Shown here: piece after piece, positions 25,201 to 35,099 of the stretch
Layout: each line of letters opens with the position of its first letter
How positions within the stretch are numbered: position 1 is the stretch's first letter
Assembly (NCBI RefSeq): GCF_040954645.1
Contig: NC_092807.1
Location: 3,658,001 to 3,722,000, forward strand
Origin: Diabrotica undecimpunctata
Taxonomy: Eukaryota > Arthropoda > Insecta > Coleoptera > Chrysomelidae
Direction: 5' to 3'
DNA length: 64,000 bases
The notes under the pieces: model-generated
What the model saw: only the letters and a program-made list of their open reading frames with translations
The model's database searches: none
What the model was told of the DNA's origin: nothing
Position numbers and translations under genes: made by a program

Positions 25201-27234
25201 ATTTGGATCGCCAACCTTCGAAAGGAAACGGCGACATGAGAAGAAGTGTATTTCCAAAGCGGCCTGATTAATCCACGACTACACGCATGTCGGTCCGAGC
25301 CGTGATAGATTTTAAAATGACACCGCCTGTATTAATAGTGGTGGTGGTACAGACCTTCCTGGAATGCTCCAAGCGGTTTTCCTCTTACCGACTGGAATTA
25401 TATTATTTCAGTTTTTATTTGGCCTTTGATGTAGTCGGTGCTTTTGACCGTGCTCGTGTACATAAGTATCAAAGATATTTGTGTTGCAGTTTCACAGTTT
25501 TAGATATTGGTGTGCTTTTTACAGTTAATAATACGGTGAAGTGAACTCTGTGTGTAGTTCTTTTTATAATATTTCTTAAGTCTAGTATTTTAGTGGAAAA
25601 CATAGTCACATGTATGGTGATTTGTTCTTACGAGAAAGAAATAAAGCGTATTTTAGCCATATGGGCTGAAATTGAGAGCGATGATGAGATAAGTGGACCT
25701 CCTGAAGACCAAGATGACGTTTTGGAGAACAATGAACCCACCAAAGCAATAAGAAGGAGAACAGCTACCAGATTTTAACGAAACTCAGCAAGATCTAAAT
25801 ATTCGTCTGTGTTTTGTGGGAAGGGACAAAAAGAAGTTATGGAATAAATTTCCCGTAGCTGTTTCAAAAAAAAAAAAGATCCGGAGCAGAAGCATAGTGA
25901 CTCAATCTTCTAGAGTAATTGGAAAAGCCAGTGAAGCAAAAACCATTATTGATGCTTGGCAATTGTTTTTTCCAGACTCCGTCATCAGCGAAATAGTTGA
26001 ACACACAAACAAATATATTCTAAAGCTTCGGACAAATTACATTAGAGAAAGAGATGCCAAATATGGAAGAAATTAAAGCACTTATTGGTCTTCTATATTT
26101 TGCTGTGGTCTTGCGGTCATCACACCTACATTTGGGAGATCTGTGGGCACAGGACGGAACCGCCGTAGAGATTTTTCGTCGTACAATGGGAGTTAATGGA
26201 TTTCAATTGTTGTTGCGAGCGCTTCGCTTTAACGATCTTACGATAAGCTATCTTCTATACGAGAATTTTTTGATGGATTCCTTGAGCGATGCAAGCCAAT
26301 TATACTCTCAAGTGAATTTGTGCCAATTGATGAAATGGTTGAGTCATTTCGCGGACCTCCTGGTGGAAAAGTGGAAAATGTGGATTTCGGCAATATATAC
26401 CGAATAAACCTGCAAATTATGAAATCAAAATATTAGCGCTTGTTGATTCCACGTAATATTACACCTATAATCTAGAGGTATATGTTGGGACTCAACGAGA
26501 TGGGCCCTATAAAGTTGACAATAGCGCCTCTTCAGTCGTACAAAGATTAATTAAACGAATTTCTGGAACTGGAAAAAATCTAACTTTTGATAATTGGTTA
26601 TCAAACTAACTGTTATGGGCACAATTCGCAAAAATAAAAAAGAAATTCCTACATCTTTACCGCAAAATTAAAGGAGCGTAAAGTTACTTCGAGCATTTTT
26701 AGTTTCACCGAAGACATGACTTAGGTATCCTACAAGGTCAATCAAAACAAAATAGTTACATTATTGTCAACAATGCATTACAAAGACGAGATTGATCCAG
26801 AAACCCAAGCCAACAATGATTACATTTTACAATGTAACAAAGGGAGGTGTTGAATACCGTTGATGAGCTAAAAGGAACTTATTCTGTGGCACGAAAAAGT
26901 TGCCGATGGCTTCTGACATTATTTATTACTTCCTTTAATATATCTGGAATAAATAGCCATATAGTTGCTGACAAAAATAACAATACTCATAGTACTCGCC
27001 GAACTTTTTGAAATCATTAGCAATGAGTCTCATTACACCGCAACTTGAACGTTGAGAAGTCATATAAAAGAAATATTGGACATCTCGGAGGTATCTACGC
27101 AATATAGCCAGTATGACGTTCCAGGTAGATGTCATTTTTGCTTGTCGAAAAAGAACAGAAAAACGAAGACCCTATGCGTACAGTGTCAAAAGTATATATG
27201 CCGAGAACATACTTCCCAGCTTTGTACTAAATGC

Positions 27235-27266
<32 letters not shown>

Positions 27267-30200
27267 GGCATTAGACAAAAAATCTTTTTGCCACAGAAAA
27301 TTGTTATAAGGATGTTTAAATTTTTATTTTAGAATCGTTTATAAACTTGATTAGAATATTATATATAGATTTGTCAGAATAAGATAACAGATTGCTGATG
27401 TTAACTGGTAGGCTAATATTGAGATCAATTAAATCTAGATATAGGCTTCGAGTTTGTTCCCTATGATTAGGACAATCGAAAAATAAGTGGTTCAAATCTC
27501 CGACAGATTTACCATCACAAGGACAGAAAGGGGTTTCATAGATTCCAATCCTATGCAGATGCTCTGGAAAGAGGCCATGGTTAAGTTTTAACCGGGTTAT
27601 TAACGAAGAATGTTCTTTATTATAGTTAAAATTAAAATGGGGAATATTTTTTGGTAAGCATGGATGAATAGAAAAGTAATGGTTTCTTGAAGTCTTCTGA
27701 ACCTCTTTATATTTTGACATCCATCTTTCCCTGCCAATACTCCTGATAATAGAAAAAAGATCTTTAAAGTATTAAAAATTTATAATTTCTGATATCTCAG
27801 ATGTATTTTTTGCCATACCATCCACTAATTCGTTTCCAATTACTGCATTATGTCCTTTAACCCAGAGTAAAGTAACTGTTTTTTTTGTGAATTTTAGATC
27901 ATGTAATAATTTTTTGATATCAAGTATAATGGAGTTTTGAAAACTATCCAATGGATGGCTACGAATAGCTTGTAATACTGCCTGAGAATCTGATACTATT
28001 ACGATGTTCTCACAATAATTAGTGACACACCAAGTTAGTGCTTTCTGTATAGCAGCAGCCTCGGCTTTAAAAATAGAACAACATTCAGGAATTCGATATT
28101 TCTCAACATAATTGCTGTTTGAAACAAAAAAAGCGAAACCAGTACTTTCAACAGTTTTTGAACCATCTATATAAATTATTGTTAAATCTTCCCCTAATTT
28201 GCTTAGTATGGATATGAATGCTATAACGAAACATAGCCCTTGCCACGTGGAGGCAACGTGCTCCGACTAGAGATGAATGGAAGAGAAAACTTGGAACACA
28301 ATGTGATGTAGGGGAAATGTGCCTATGATGGACCCCTTAAGGAAAAAGCTCCATAATAATTTTAATTATTTACTCAGCAGCCTTTAAATATGACCACATA
28401 ACGTCTTGTTATTTGTATAATATGCAAATATTTAAAGTTTTGATAAAAATGAAGATGACAAAAGTTATTCATAGTTTACTAAAATCCTGTTAAGGGTCCA
28501 TCACGGGCATATATGCGCTCATGATGGACCCGTTGCATTTTGTATAAAATAAGTAAACACCAAATTATTTTATTAAACCAAAAGATATTCTAAACGATAA
28601 ATAATATTAGAAATAGGTATTTTTAAGAAAAAAAGTTATAATGAACAATTCACACACAAATTTTTTACGTCCAGGATTTACATCTGCACATTTATTGTGA
28701 CATCAATTCTTACACACTTGACAACGAATCCATTTTTCTTTGGATCGTGAATGCGAAAATAGTTCGTTACAGTAAATGCAAGCAGCATCGTCCGAGTCGT
28801 CTTCTTCAAAAGAAGATTCACAATCGTCTTCAGAACTGTTTGTAGTTGAAACACGAACTTGCCTTTTCACTTTTCTTGCGTCTTGTTTTCTTTTTTTTGC
28901 TTCTTTTTCTACAATTTTTTGTTTTATATCATCAATTTCTGGCGTTGAATTTAAATATCCTGTTTTACCCCGTTTTCTGAGTTACTTCAGATACTCCAGC
29001 TAAAGGAGGAGGACAAATATCTTCGACCGAGATGTTTAGGACTGACGATGATGTTGATTTCTGATCAGTGATTTTTGATAAACCTTCAATCGAAGAAACA
29101 TTTTGGTTCCGATGTTCTGGTAGTAAGTTCTCGTCAACATCCTAGTAGTGGGTTTTGTTCATAATTTTCTCTATCTGTTGTTATAGACGGCAAAAATTGC
29201 CAATCCTCGAAGACATCTGGATTGAACGGTTCTATTCCTGTCTTTGTAAATGCATTTATTGTATTTGATGGAAGAGCACTTTTTAAATATGCTCTATTAA
29301 AGATACTGGCTACTTTAAATTGGGTGACTGTTTTACCTGGATTCTGTCGCAGCCATAATTGAATTTCTTTGGCCGTAGTAAGTTTGAAGTGGTCTAAAAA
29401 ATCCTACGTCCAAGGGTTGAACATGATGAGAGCAGTGAGCAGGAAAACATAATAATACCGTTTTCTTTTGCAAACTGGAGTTTCAAAACTTCCATGACTA
29501 TCGAGTAACAACAAAACTTGGTTGGTTTTAGAAGCCTTTGAATACCTTAAAAAATGTTGCAGCCAGAGACAGAAAATGTCGGAAGTCATCCATCCTTTTT
29601 CTTGAGCGAAGGCTACACTTCCAGTAGGTGCATCGATCATAAGTTCGTCTTTCTTTCTCTGTCGAGGAACAATCAAAGCAGGAGGAACATATGTTCCAAT
29701 CGCATTCATTGCACATACGACCGTAACATGTAAACCGCGCTCTGCACTACTTAAAAAACCAACTTGTTTGCGACCTTTACTAGCATAAATCTTCTGCGAT
29801 CTCTTATGCATAGTTGTCAAACCGGACTCGTCCATGTTATAAATGTTTTCAGGTGGAAATTAAAACTCGTCTAATATATGTGCTAATGCTGTAAAATAAG
29901 CACATATATTTGGTTTATTAAAAGCTTGAGCCCTTGCCAACGAAGTATTTTCTGGAGTTAGTAATGATATTCGAGGATTTCGCTTTAAAAAAGCCTAATA
30001 TTGTTTCTTTCAGCTACTGCGTATACAAGTTTTCGTAAATCTTTACTGGTAAGGCCAAAAAACGAGCTTCCATGGTGATAATATGGTCAGTAATTTTCTT
30101 TTCAATAGCAGTGGAAAATATTGGTCTTCGTCCTCTCAAATCACCTTTGGTACTTCCTTGTTGTTTATTAAAGCGCCTTTTCAAAATCGTTTTTTCTTGT

Positions 30201-31261
30201 ATGCTTTGTAAAGCTTGCTGCATATTACTCTCATTCCGATGTTGCCTTTTATGAGAATCCATCCATGTAAAATGTATTATGTTAATCGTTAAGTAGCAAC
30301 TTATTTCCTATGATGGACCCCTAGTCCGTCATAGGTAACGACAAAGGGGTCCATCATAGGCAAATGAACAAGACAGTAAATTTAATTCTGTTACTTATGT
30401 TTTGACCATTGTAACCTATAACAAAGTAACTCTAACTCTAACAAAGTACAGTATTTGACAAAGAAAGTGTAGTCGTTTTATACAAAACAAAAGCAACACT
30501 TAACTTAACGTATGTTACCAGTAAAATATTACTTACAGTAAAAAATTTTATTAGACCAGCAACGCCAAATTTTAATTTTATTTCACAAATTTACTGTTAT
30601 AACCGCCACAAACTTCGTGCGCAAGTAGCAACCGGCGATGTGCATGTAACCGCGCCATATTTAAAATTACAGCAGGGGGTCCAACATAGGCACACTTCCC
30701 CTAAAATCTTGTTATTTGATTGTGGATTTTCTAGAATCTTTTAACACTTTTTTTGGCATAACTAACGGGTATTTATTCTACTAATTCCAATTGAGAGCCC
30801 TACGTTATCCCAATCATTGTCTTATTTGTAATTTCGTTTATATTTTTGATGTCAAGTTTGACGTTTTCCCAGTAGTGTAATATCTCAAAGTTGTACAGTG
30901 ATATATGGATTTAAAAATTACTTACATGAAGCGCTTTTCCATATTCACTTGTGCCAGAAAAAGCTACAACTTTGCAATTAGTATCCACGTGGTTCAATTC
31001 CGCTGCCAAGGCTGCAGTATGTCCAATATCATGGATACAAAGCTCGTCTATTAAGGGAGATTGCTTCAATAGAAGGCATAACGGTTGGGCTACTTTCCCT
31101 AAACAATTTCAAACATTTAACCAAATCCATTTTTGCGAATATAACTTACCTGCTCCTCCGATAACTGTAACTTTCATCGCAGTAGAACTGGAACTATAAT
31201 GTTTGATGGTACGAAGGTGTGATGTACATTTGTACAGGGCACTCAATGTTTTAACAAACAT
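16059..31261 (-). CDS. Mitochondrial malate dehydrogenase-like protein lacking key catalytic residues (six exons)
   Basis: The spliced CDS is 31150-31261, 30926-31098, 24479-24607, 23640-23897, 19477-19705 and 16059-16276, together 1119 bases (372 residues). All introns are GT-AG and all phases agree. The N-terminus (about 28 residues, Lys/Arg/Ser-rich, no acidic residue) looks like a mitochondrial presequence. The Rossmann motif is VIGGAGKVAQPL; NPINSLIP, FGVTTLDTVRANTF, VPVIGG and YLSTPLLLG are clearly of the MDH family. Known MDHs use two loop arginines (PRKPGM-TRDDL), a catalytic Asp-Arg pair and a His in VIGGHAG. Here the loop reads AAAPDSDFMPPEKMW (no Arg) and VIGGNTED has Asn for His; the Asp and Arg of LDTVRANTF remain. 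About 31 extra C-terminal residues carry five Cys. The gene is intact but probably not a normal malate dehydrogenase. A testis-type paralogue is one possibility (inference). Confidence 0.9.
16364..16500 (+). mobile_element. tRNA-derived SINE or tRNA relic
   Basis: It has an A-box-like TAGCTTAGTGTC (16374-16385) and a perfect B-box GGTTCGATCCC (16422-16432), at the spacing of an RNA polymerase III promoter. The flanks do not form a convincing tRNA acceptor stem, and AT-rich unique DNA follows. A SINE head is therefore more likely than a working tRNA gene. It lies in the last intron of the MDH-like gene. The right limit is a guess. Confidence 0.6.
16749..18170 (+). mobile_element. LINE, 5'-truncated, with an unbroken 459-codon reverse transcriptase frame
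   Basis: The open frame at 16762-18141 covers the RT domain: SIYKKGNRRNCENYRGIS, then EDQAGFTAGKACLDH, AFVDLKKAYDSIP (first Asp), GLLQGCSTSPTLF, and SFADDQIVIAQ (catalytic ADD). It continues to a C-terminal YGHVRRAD and RKRGRPRRSF region. There is no internal stop, so the insertion is young. It ends in a short TA repeat and is flanked by AAATAAATGA (16739-16748 and 18171-18180). The upstream endonuclease is missing, so it cannot move alone. It lies antisense in an intron of the MDH-like gene. Confidence 0.88.
18181..19476. other. Intron DNA, nothing recognised
   Basis: AT-rich intron of the MDH-like gene. No coding or repeat signal was seen. Confidence 0.45.
19477..19705 (-). CDS. MDH-like exon 5
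   Basis: Acceptor TTTCCAG at 19706-19712; donor GTAGGT from 19476. It encodes EEIESITATVRKAREN then ASAFACARFVISLVKAI and YLSTPLLLGP, matching the C-terminal half of the MDH fold. Confidence 0.9.
19713..20990. other. Intron DNA, nothing recognised
   Basis: AT-rich stretch between exon 5 and the nested LINE cluster. Confidence 0.4.
21762..22710 (-). mobile_element. Jockey/I-type LINE 3' part with RNase H, nested
   Basis: A 250-codon open frame (21924-22676) encodes an RNase H domain: IYTAELFGLLKAI, LVLSDSLSAVKAM, HFLWIPSHIGIEGNEEAD. A C-terminal Cys/His-rich segment follows (CETCNTVDSIKHFLIDCP). The poly(A) is seen as T's from 21762. The 13-base duplication GGTAGATATATTT flanks it (21749-21761 and 22711-22723). 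The open frame suggests a young, 5'-truncated insertion. Confidence 0.92.
22738..23104 (-). mobile_element. LINE 3' end, nested beside the jockey-type insertion
   Basis: It encodes the same C-terminal block as the copy at 5839-6258 (YLGHIVRGEKYELL, SVGRRKISWLRNLREWFG). It is flanked by TTATGTTAGTGT (22726-22737 and 23105-23116). It stands only two bases beyond the right target duplication of the neighbouring LINE. Confidence 0.9.
23640..23897 (-). CDS. MDH-like exon 4 (catalytic core)
   Basis: Exactly 86 codons, phase 0 on both sides. It contains NPINSLIPMTCEILK, VFGVTTLDTVRANTF and VPVIGGNTEDTMVPVL. Asn stands where MDHs have the catalytic His. Confidence 0.92.
24479..24607 (-). CDS. MDH-like exon 3 (substrate loop)
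   Basis: Exactly 43 codons, phase 0 on both sides. It encodes KVVVVVAAAPDSDFM then PPEKMWSANAPIVQDI. It aligns without gaps to the family's loop and the following FNTNATIV, with both substrate-binding arginines changed to Asp and Pro. Confidence 0.9.
24960..25246 (+). mobile_element. LINE 3' end with internal deletion
   Basis: It encodes RRMLRIPWVQRI and MCKQKELLRIIIKERK, joined directly to RSSAEIFRAAVSKTTIAIWIANLR. About 35 residues of the block seen at 5839-6258 are missing between the two. Plus strand, in intron 2 of the MDH-like gene. A short TGTATTT on both sides may be the target duplication. Confidence 0.7.
25590..27270 (+). mobile_element. piggyBac-like transposon remnant
   Basis: Order of remains: an acidic N-terminus (AEIESDDEISGPPEDQDD, 25670-25720), then FPDSVISEIVEHTN, IKALIGLLYFAVVLRSSHL, GFQLLLRALRFND, then in shifted frames PIDEMVESFRGPP, YVGTQRDGPYKVDN and LTFDNW. 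It ends with a C-terminal Cys/His finger (CHFCLSKKN... CVQCQKYICREHTSQLC, 27130-27230), usual for piggyBac transposases. Many stops and shifts make it a fossil. It lies in intron 2 of the MDH-like gene. Confidence 0.82.
27243..27265 (+). repeat. (GA)n microsatellite
   Basis: A run of about 11 GA units directly behind the piggyBac zinc-finger remnant. Confidence 0.95.
27305..28205 (-). mobile_element. Jockey/I-type LINE 3' part with RNase H
   Basis: Minus strand, 5' to 3': an RNase H with YIDGSKTVESTGFAF, IFKAEAAAIQKAL, IVSDSQAVLQAIRSHP and LLWVKGHNAVIGNELVDGMA (27780-28180). A frame change near 27720 follows, then a 134-codon frame (27316-27720) with the typical TRLKLNHGLFPEHLHRIG and CPCDGKSVGDLNHLFFDCPNH. 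It is 5'-truncated near 28207. Confidence 0.85.
28311..30701 (-). mobile_element. pogo-like transposon with PSQ helix-turn-helix and zinc finger, complete ends
   Basis: The ends match as GGGGAAATGTGCCTATGATG and GGGGAAGTGTGCCTATGTTG, flanked by TA (28309-28310 and 30702-30703). The transposase is on the minus strand. First comes a pipsqueak-type N-terminus (30014-30262). The DDE_1 catalytic part is at 29404-29835, with MDESGLTT holding the first Asp and LLLLDSHGSF the second. A C-terminal Cys finger (CIYCNELFSHS... CQVCKN) lies near 28700-28780. Stops and shifts break it. The end motif is repeated inside at 28494-28532 and 30308-30361. It lies in intron 2 of the MDH-like gene. Confidence 0.88.
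30926..31098 (-). CDS. MDH-like exon 2
   Basis: It follows a 51-base intron. It encodes KVAQPLCLLLKQSPLIDELCIHDIGHTAALAAEL and on to GTSEYGKALH. The Asp of the HDI turn (NAD ribose binding in the family) is kept. The third glycine of the usual nucleotide-binding motif is Ala. Confidence 0.9.
31150..31261 (-). CDS. MDH-like exon 1 (presequence and start of Rossmann fold)
   Basis: Start ATG is at 31259-31261; the donor GTAAGT begins at 31149. It encodes MFVKTLSALYKC... then MKVTVIGGA. The first 28 residues fit a mitochondrial targeting peptide. A second Met just before KVTVIGG could give a non-targeted form. Confidence 0.88.
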
Positions 31262-31267
31262 TGTAGA

Positions 31268-31968
31268 CGAACGAAAATTTTGAGATACTTAATACGAATG
31301 ACAATTTATTAAAACTTTTGTGACAAATAGTATTATGAACTGATGTTGCGCCTACTGACATTCCAACTAATGACAGAAAGTATTATTTTTAATTTTTACA
31401 TCATAGAGAAATCTGACATTTTGTCAGAAACTTGTCTGTCTGCTGAAAGAGGAAAGACCATACGAAAATACAGAAGATGACTTTTTAGAGCACATTTATA
31501 CAGCATTGGAAGTATACATAGTGCTTAGATAAAATTTAGTATGGCATATTATATTCTCCCTACTCAGAAAGGGCATTTTATATGAATAGTGTACAGTACT
31601 TCAGAATCAGAAACGACAAGGGGTTTCTTAACAATTCCAATCAGGGCACAATAAACTGCATCCAAAAACAGAATATAGTGGCTATTTTTGAGGTAGACCA
31701 CTTTAACAGTGAAAGCAGCAGGCTATACGATAAGGTGAACGCGTCATCTAGTTTTCGTTCTCTTAAGGAAAATTTCTGGAATAGGAATTTGTATATTCAC
31801 TTTATCTCTAAGAAATCATACTCTTCTTTGGAGTATGGAGAAAATTAGAAGAAATCCTCTAAAATTTGAGGAACTCGAAAATTTGACATACAACATGGCA
31901 TTTATTTAACATTTGATATACAACGTGATAATGGCCGCCCAAGATGGCCGTCTTTTTTGTTTTGGCGG
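31268..31968. other. Upstream region of the MDH-like gene
   Basis: This should hold the promoter of the minus-strand gene. No TATA box was fixed. An 88-codon plus-strand frame (31582-31848, MNSVQYFRIRNDKG...) is open but matches nothing I know. Confidence 0.35.
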
Positions 31969-32297
31969 TTCTGGAGATATATTTATGAAATGTGTGTTAT
32001 TTATTGAGATTTTTATTTTTGTTTTGGAAGGTGACAGTTGTGAGACAATGAATAAGAATAGATGTACAAATTGTGTGGGTGTGCAATTATATCAGCTTGT
32101 AATTATCAAATTTCTTTGATAAAGTTATGTTACAATATGTGGCAAATTGTTGTAAAGTCCAAATTATAAAGTTAAAATTTAAAATTGAGACACTTTAAGA
32201 CACACAGAAAACACTCATTGTCGCACAACTGTCACCTTCCAAAACAAAAATAAAAATCTCAATAAATAACACACATTTCATAAATATATCTCCAGAA
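31969..32297. repeat. Fold-back element, ~80-bp inverted arms
   Basis: The arm 31969 to about 32050 pairs almost perfectly with about 32215-32297 (TTCTGGAGATATATTTATG at the outer end). The loop is 165 bases. The high identity suggests recent formation. No clear target duplication, so MITE or local inversion duplication. Confidence 0.8.
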
Positions 32298-32299
32298 TA

Positions 32300-33540
32300 A
32301 ATATAAATAACTTTAAAGAACTTAATGGTATAGAACATTACTTTCATCAAACAAACAATTACATTTACCTATCTCTACTTCATTGGATAAAATCTGTCTC
32401 CTCAAGAACTTCCCCGTTTACTGTTAAACAATTACAATAGCTGACTTGAGTTCTCCAATCAACAATACAAGATAGTTTGAACCATGTTCTTTCAACCATC
32501 AATTAATAGAGTACCGGCATGTAAGTAATGTTTTATTTATTTGTTTATTTATTAATTCATTACAGTTTAATAGACTATTTCACCAATTTGTGGGTCTTAC
32601 CTTGTCTGCTTAAACATTTTATTCATTTTTAAAAACCACAGACATGTAATATTGGCATAATTACTGTAATTTATATAATTTATATCACCTATCTTTGATT
32701 TACCTTTATTAGACAACACCCTAATATGGGTTTATTATTTTCAGCATTTAATTAACTTTGTATCGTGACCTGAAGATGCTTGCATATTGTAGAAAGCGAA
32801 ACCGGTCGTCTGATAGTTAAATTAAATTGATTGTGAGTAAGTCTAATTTATTATTTCTTTTACCTTTTAATTATTTTTATCATTAACATTATTTTTATCA
32901 TCATAATAATCCTTCGCCGTCACTGCTAATTTCGTAATTATAACATGTGCGATCATAAAAATAAGATACCTACAATAAGACTGCGATCATTCTTTCTATC
33001 CCAATAATTCTGGCCAATTGGTCTAAACTAAGGTCATTAACTAAACACACTCACATAAAACCACATTTAAAAAATAATAAATACTGTTATCACAGTAAAC
33101 ATCATTTTTTGTTTAAAAGAAACAAGTGAACACGTACCCAACAATGAATCAGATTATATACGAAACCAGATTCGGTACTTACGGAGAATTAAGATTAATT
33201 ATCTACCTAATTAATATTTGAGAAATCTATTTTTCAGCATTAACTAGGAAAAATTATGTTAAAAAATCATTATGGCTTGTACTTACCATCATAATTGTAT
33301 ATATATCTTTGTATCTAATTTTACATCACGTTGGTTAAAAGCATTTTTTACTTCTGAGTATTTGGTTGTACCTATACAAACTCAATTATTTCCGATACAC
33401 TCGCTTGCTTACGAAGATTTCAGACATTCGTTGATAAACATTATTTTCCAAAATTTAACACAATAAAATCCGGAGTTGGAGTGTATTATAGTAATAATAC
33501 ACCAATATTATAGTTGGTTTATCTGCAATGTAGGCAACCA
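32300..33540. other. No gene seen
   Basis: AT-rich intergenic DNA. It contains TTATTTCTTTTACCTTTT at 32851-32868, an 18-mer that recurs as half of the palindrome at 36073-36108. It also has a CTGAAGATG... CGAAACCGGTCG segment (32770-32810) of the kind common in insect repeats. Confidence 0.4.
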
Positions 33541-35040
33541 CTATTTCACATTTCATTTTGAGATGAAGAAGAATCGGGAGATCAGTTCATATAGAAGAAA
33601 ACTTGGAGGGAAGCTATACGGAACAGTAAATTGAGGAATTAGATGAGACAGACCATTGGTCCATATTTTTTGTGGACAAATACAATAAAACAAAATGGGC
33701 TAAGCATATTGCCCCTAAGAACGCCAGAACTCGAAGTGAAAATATTGTTCTGCAGCTTCCGGGTTCAAAACAATGCGTCAGACAGAAAACGGATATTTTA
33801 GATATCTGGAACAATCTATTTGATACTGATATGTTACAAAGAATTGTTGATGAAACAAAAATAGAAGCAAAAGTTCAGTAGCGATTGGACCCAACAAATA
33901 TTGATGAAATTCGTGCTCTTTTAGGTCTCTTATATCTTGCAGGTGTAAGAAAGGCAAATCACCTTAATACAACGGACTTGTAGAAAACGTACGGCACTGG
34001 AATAGAGGTTTTCCGACTTACAATGGACATCACGCGGTTCAGAATTTTACTAAGGTACATGCGAACTGATAATATCAATACAAGGCATGATAGAGTTAGT
34101 TTGGAAAATTAGCACCAAAACGAGATTTTATTACCAAATGGAAGGAAAATCAGAAAAAATGGTTCTCTCATTCGCAATACGTAACTGTGGACGAAAAGTT
34201 GGAAGCTTTTAGAGGACAGTGCTCGTTACGCCAGTACATGCCAAGCAAACCCAACAGATACGATATAAAAATATTTGCAGTGTTTGTTGCAGTTATTTTA
34301 TACAATTAACATGAAAGTATACATTGGCAAAAACCAAGTGGGTGGTCCATACTATCTAGACACTAGTACCAAGGCAGTGGTGAAACGGGCCTGTCAACAT
34401 CTCTACGGATCTAAGAGTACACGACAATTGGTACACTAGCGTTGATCTTGGTATAAGCTTGAAGGAAAATGGTTTAACTCTCTTGGTAACAATAAAAGTT
34501 AACAATCGTCCGATCAAGGACGACTTATTGGCTCTAGTACATTTGAGTTTGGTTCAAGAACACAAGCGTCATATAAATAAAAAAAAACGTTGTTATATTC
34601 CACTATGCAATGCATTATGGGGACGACGTTGATCCTGTAACTGGAAAACCGGAAATCATATTAACATAAGCAGCACAAAAAGTGGTGTTAATACCGTAGA
34701 TAAATTATTCGCACATGATGTCGCACGATATAGTAGAATATGGCCCATTGTTGTTTTGTACAGCCTTTTAAATGTTACAGCAATAAATTACTTCGTTATT
34801 TACAATTAACATTCAAAATTCCACAAAGACCTGACGAGAAATTTTGACAAATTTAGCATTTAGCCTTATGTACAACTACCAGAAGAATCGAAGCCAAAAT
34901 GTCTATATACCCAAGACAATAAGGATTCGACTAAAGAATGAAGGATCTGTCATTTGGATGAAGATGTCGCGCCAATTCGAAGAACTCCGGGAGCAATTTA
35001 TATTTTGGATGCGACCGGCCCTGGCAAGGTACGGTTAAGT
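33541..35040 (+). mobile_element. piggyBac-like transposon remnant
   Basis: It reads in shifting frames: TKWAKHIAPKNARTRSENIV, DILDIWNNLFDTDMLQRIVDET, IDEIRALLGLLYLAGVRKA, FRILLRYMRTDN, then weak matches for the catalytic core and LYYLDTSTK-type blocks to about 35040. Numerous stops; long dead. Located between the MDH-like gene and loqs. Confidence 0.7.
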
Positions 35041-35099
35041 TGTACTGATAGCGTACTCCTAGTTTTTAATAAAAACAAGTGGTTTTATTAAATAGTTTT

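Noticed and set aside
25287..25544. 85-codon plus-strand frame before the piggyBac remnant
   Set aside because: No similarity to piggyBac N-termini and a hydrophobic composition typical of AT-rich non-coding DNA.
27232..27265. CRISPR or satellite array
   Set aside because: Only a simple GA microsatellite; no spacers.
16059..31261. MDH-like gene as a processed or decayed pseudogene
   Set aside because: It has five introns with matching phases and no stop or shift in any exon, so neither type of pseudogene fits.
31582..31848. 88-codon plus-strand frame upstream of the MDH-like gene as a divergent host gene
   Set aside because: No splice partners, no recognised family and no start context; left unassigned.
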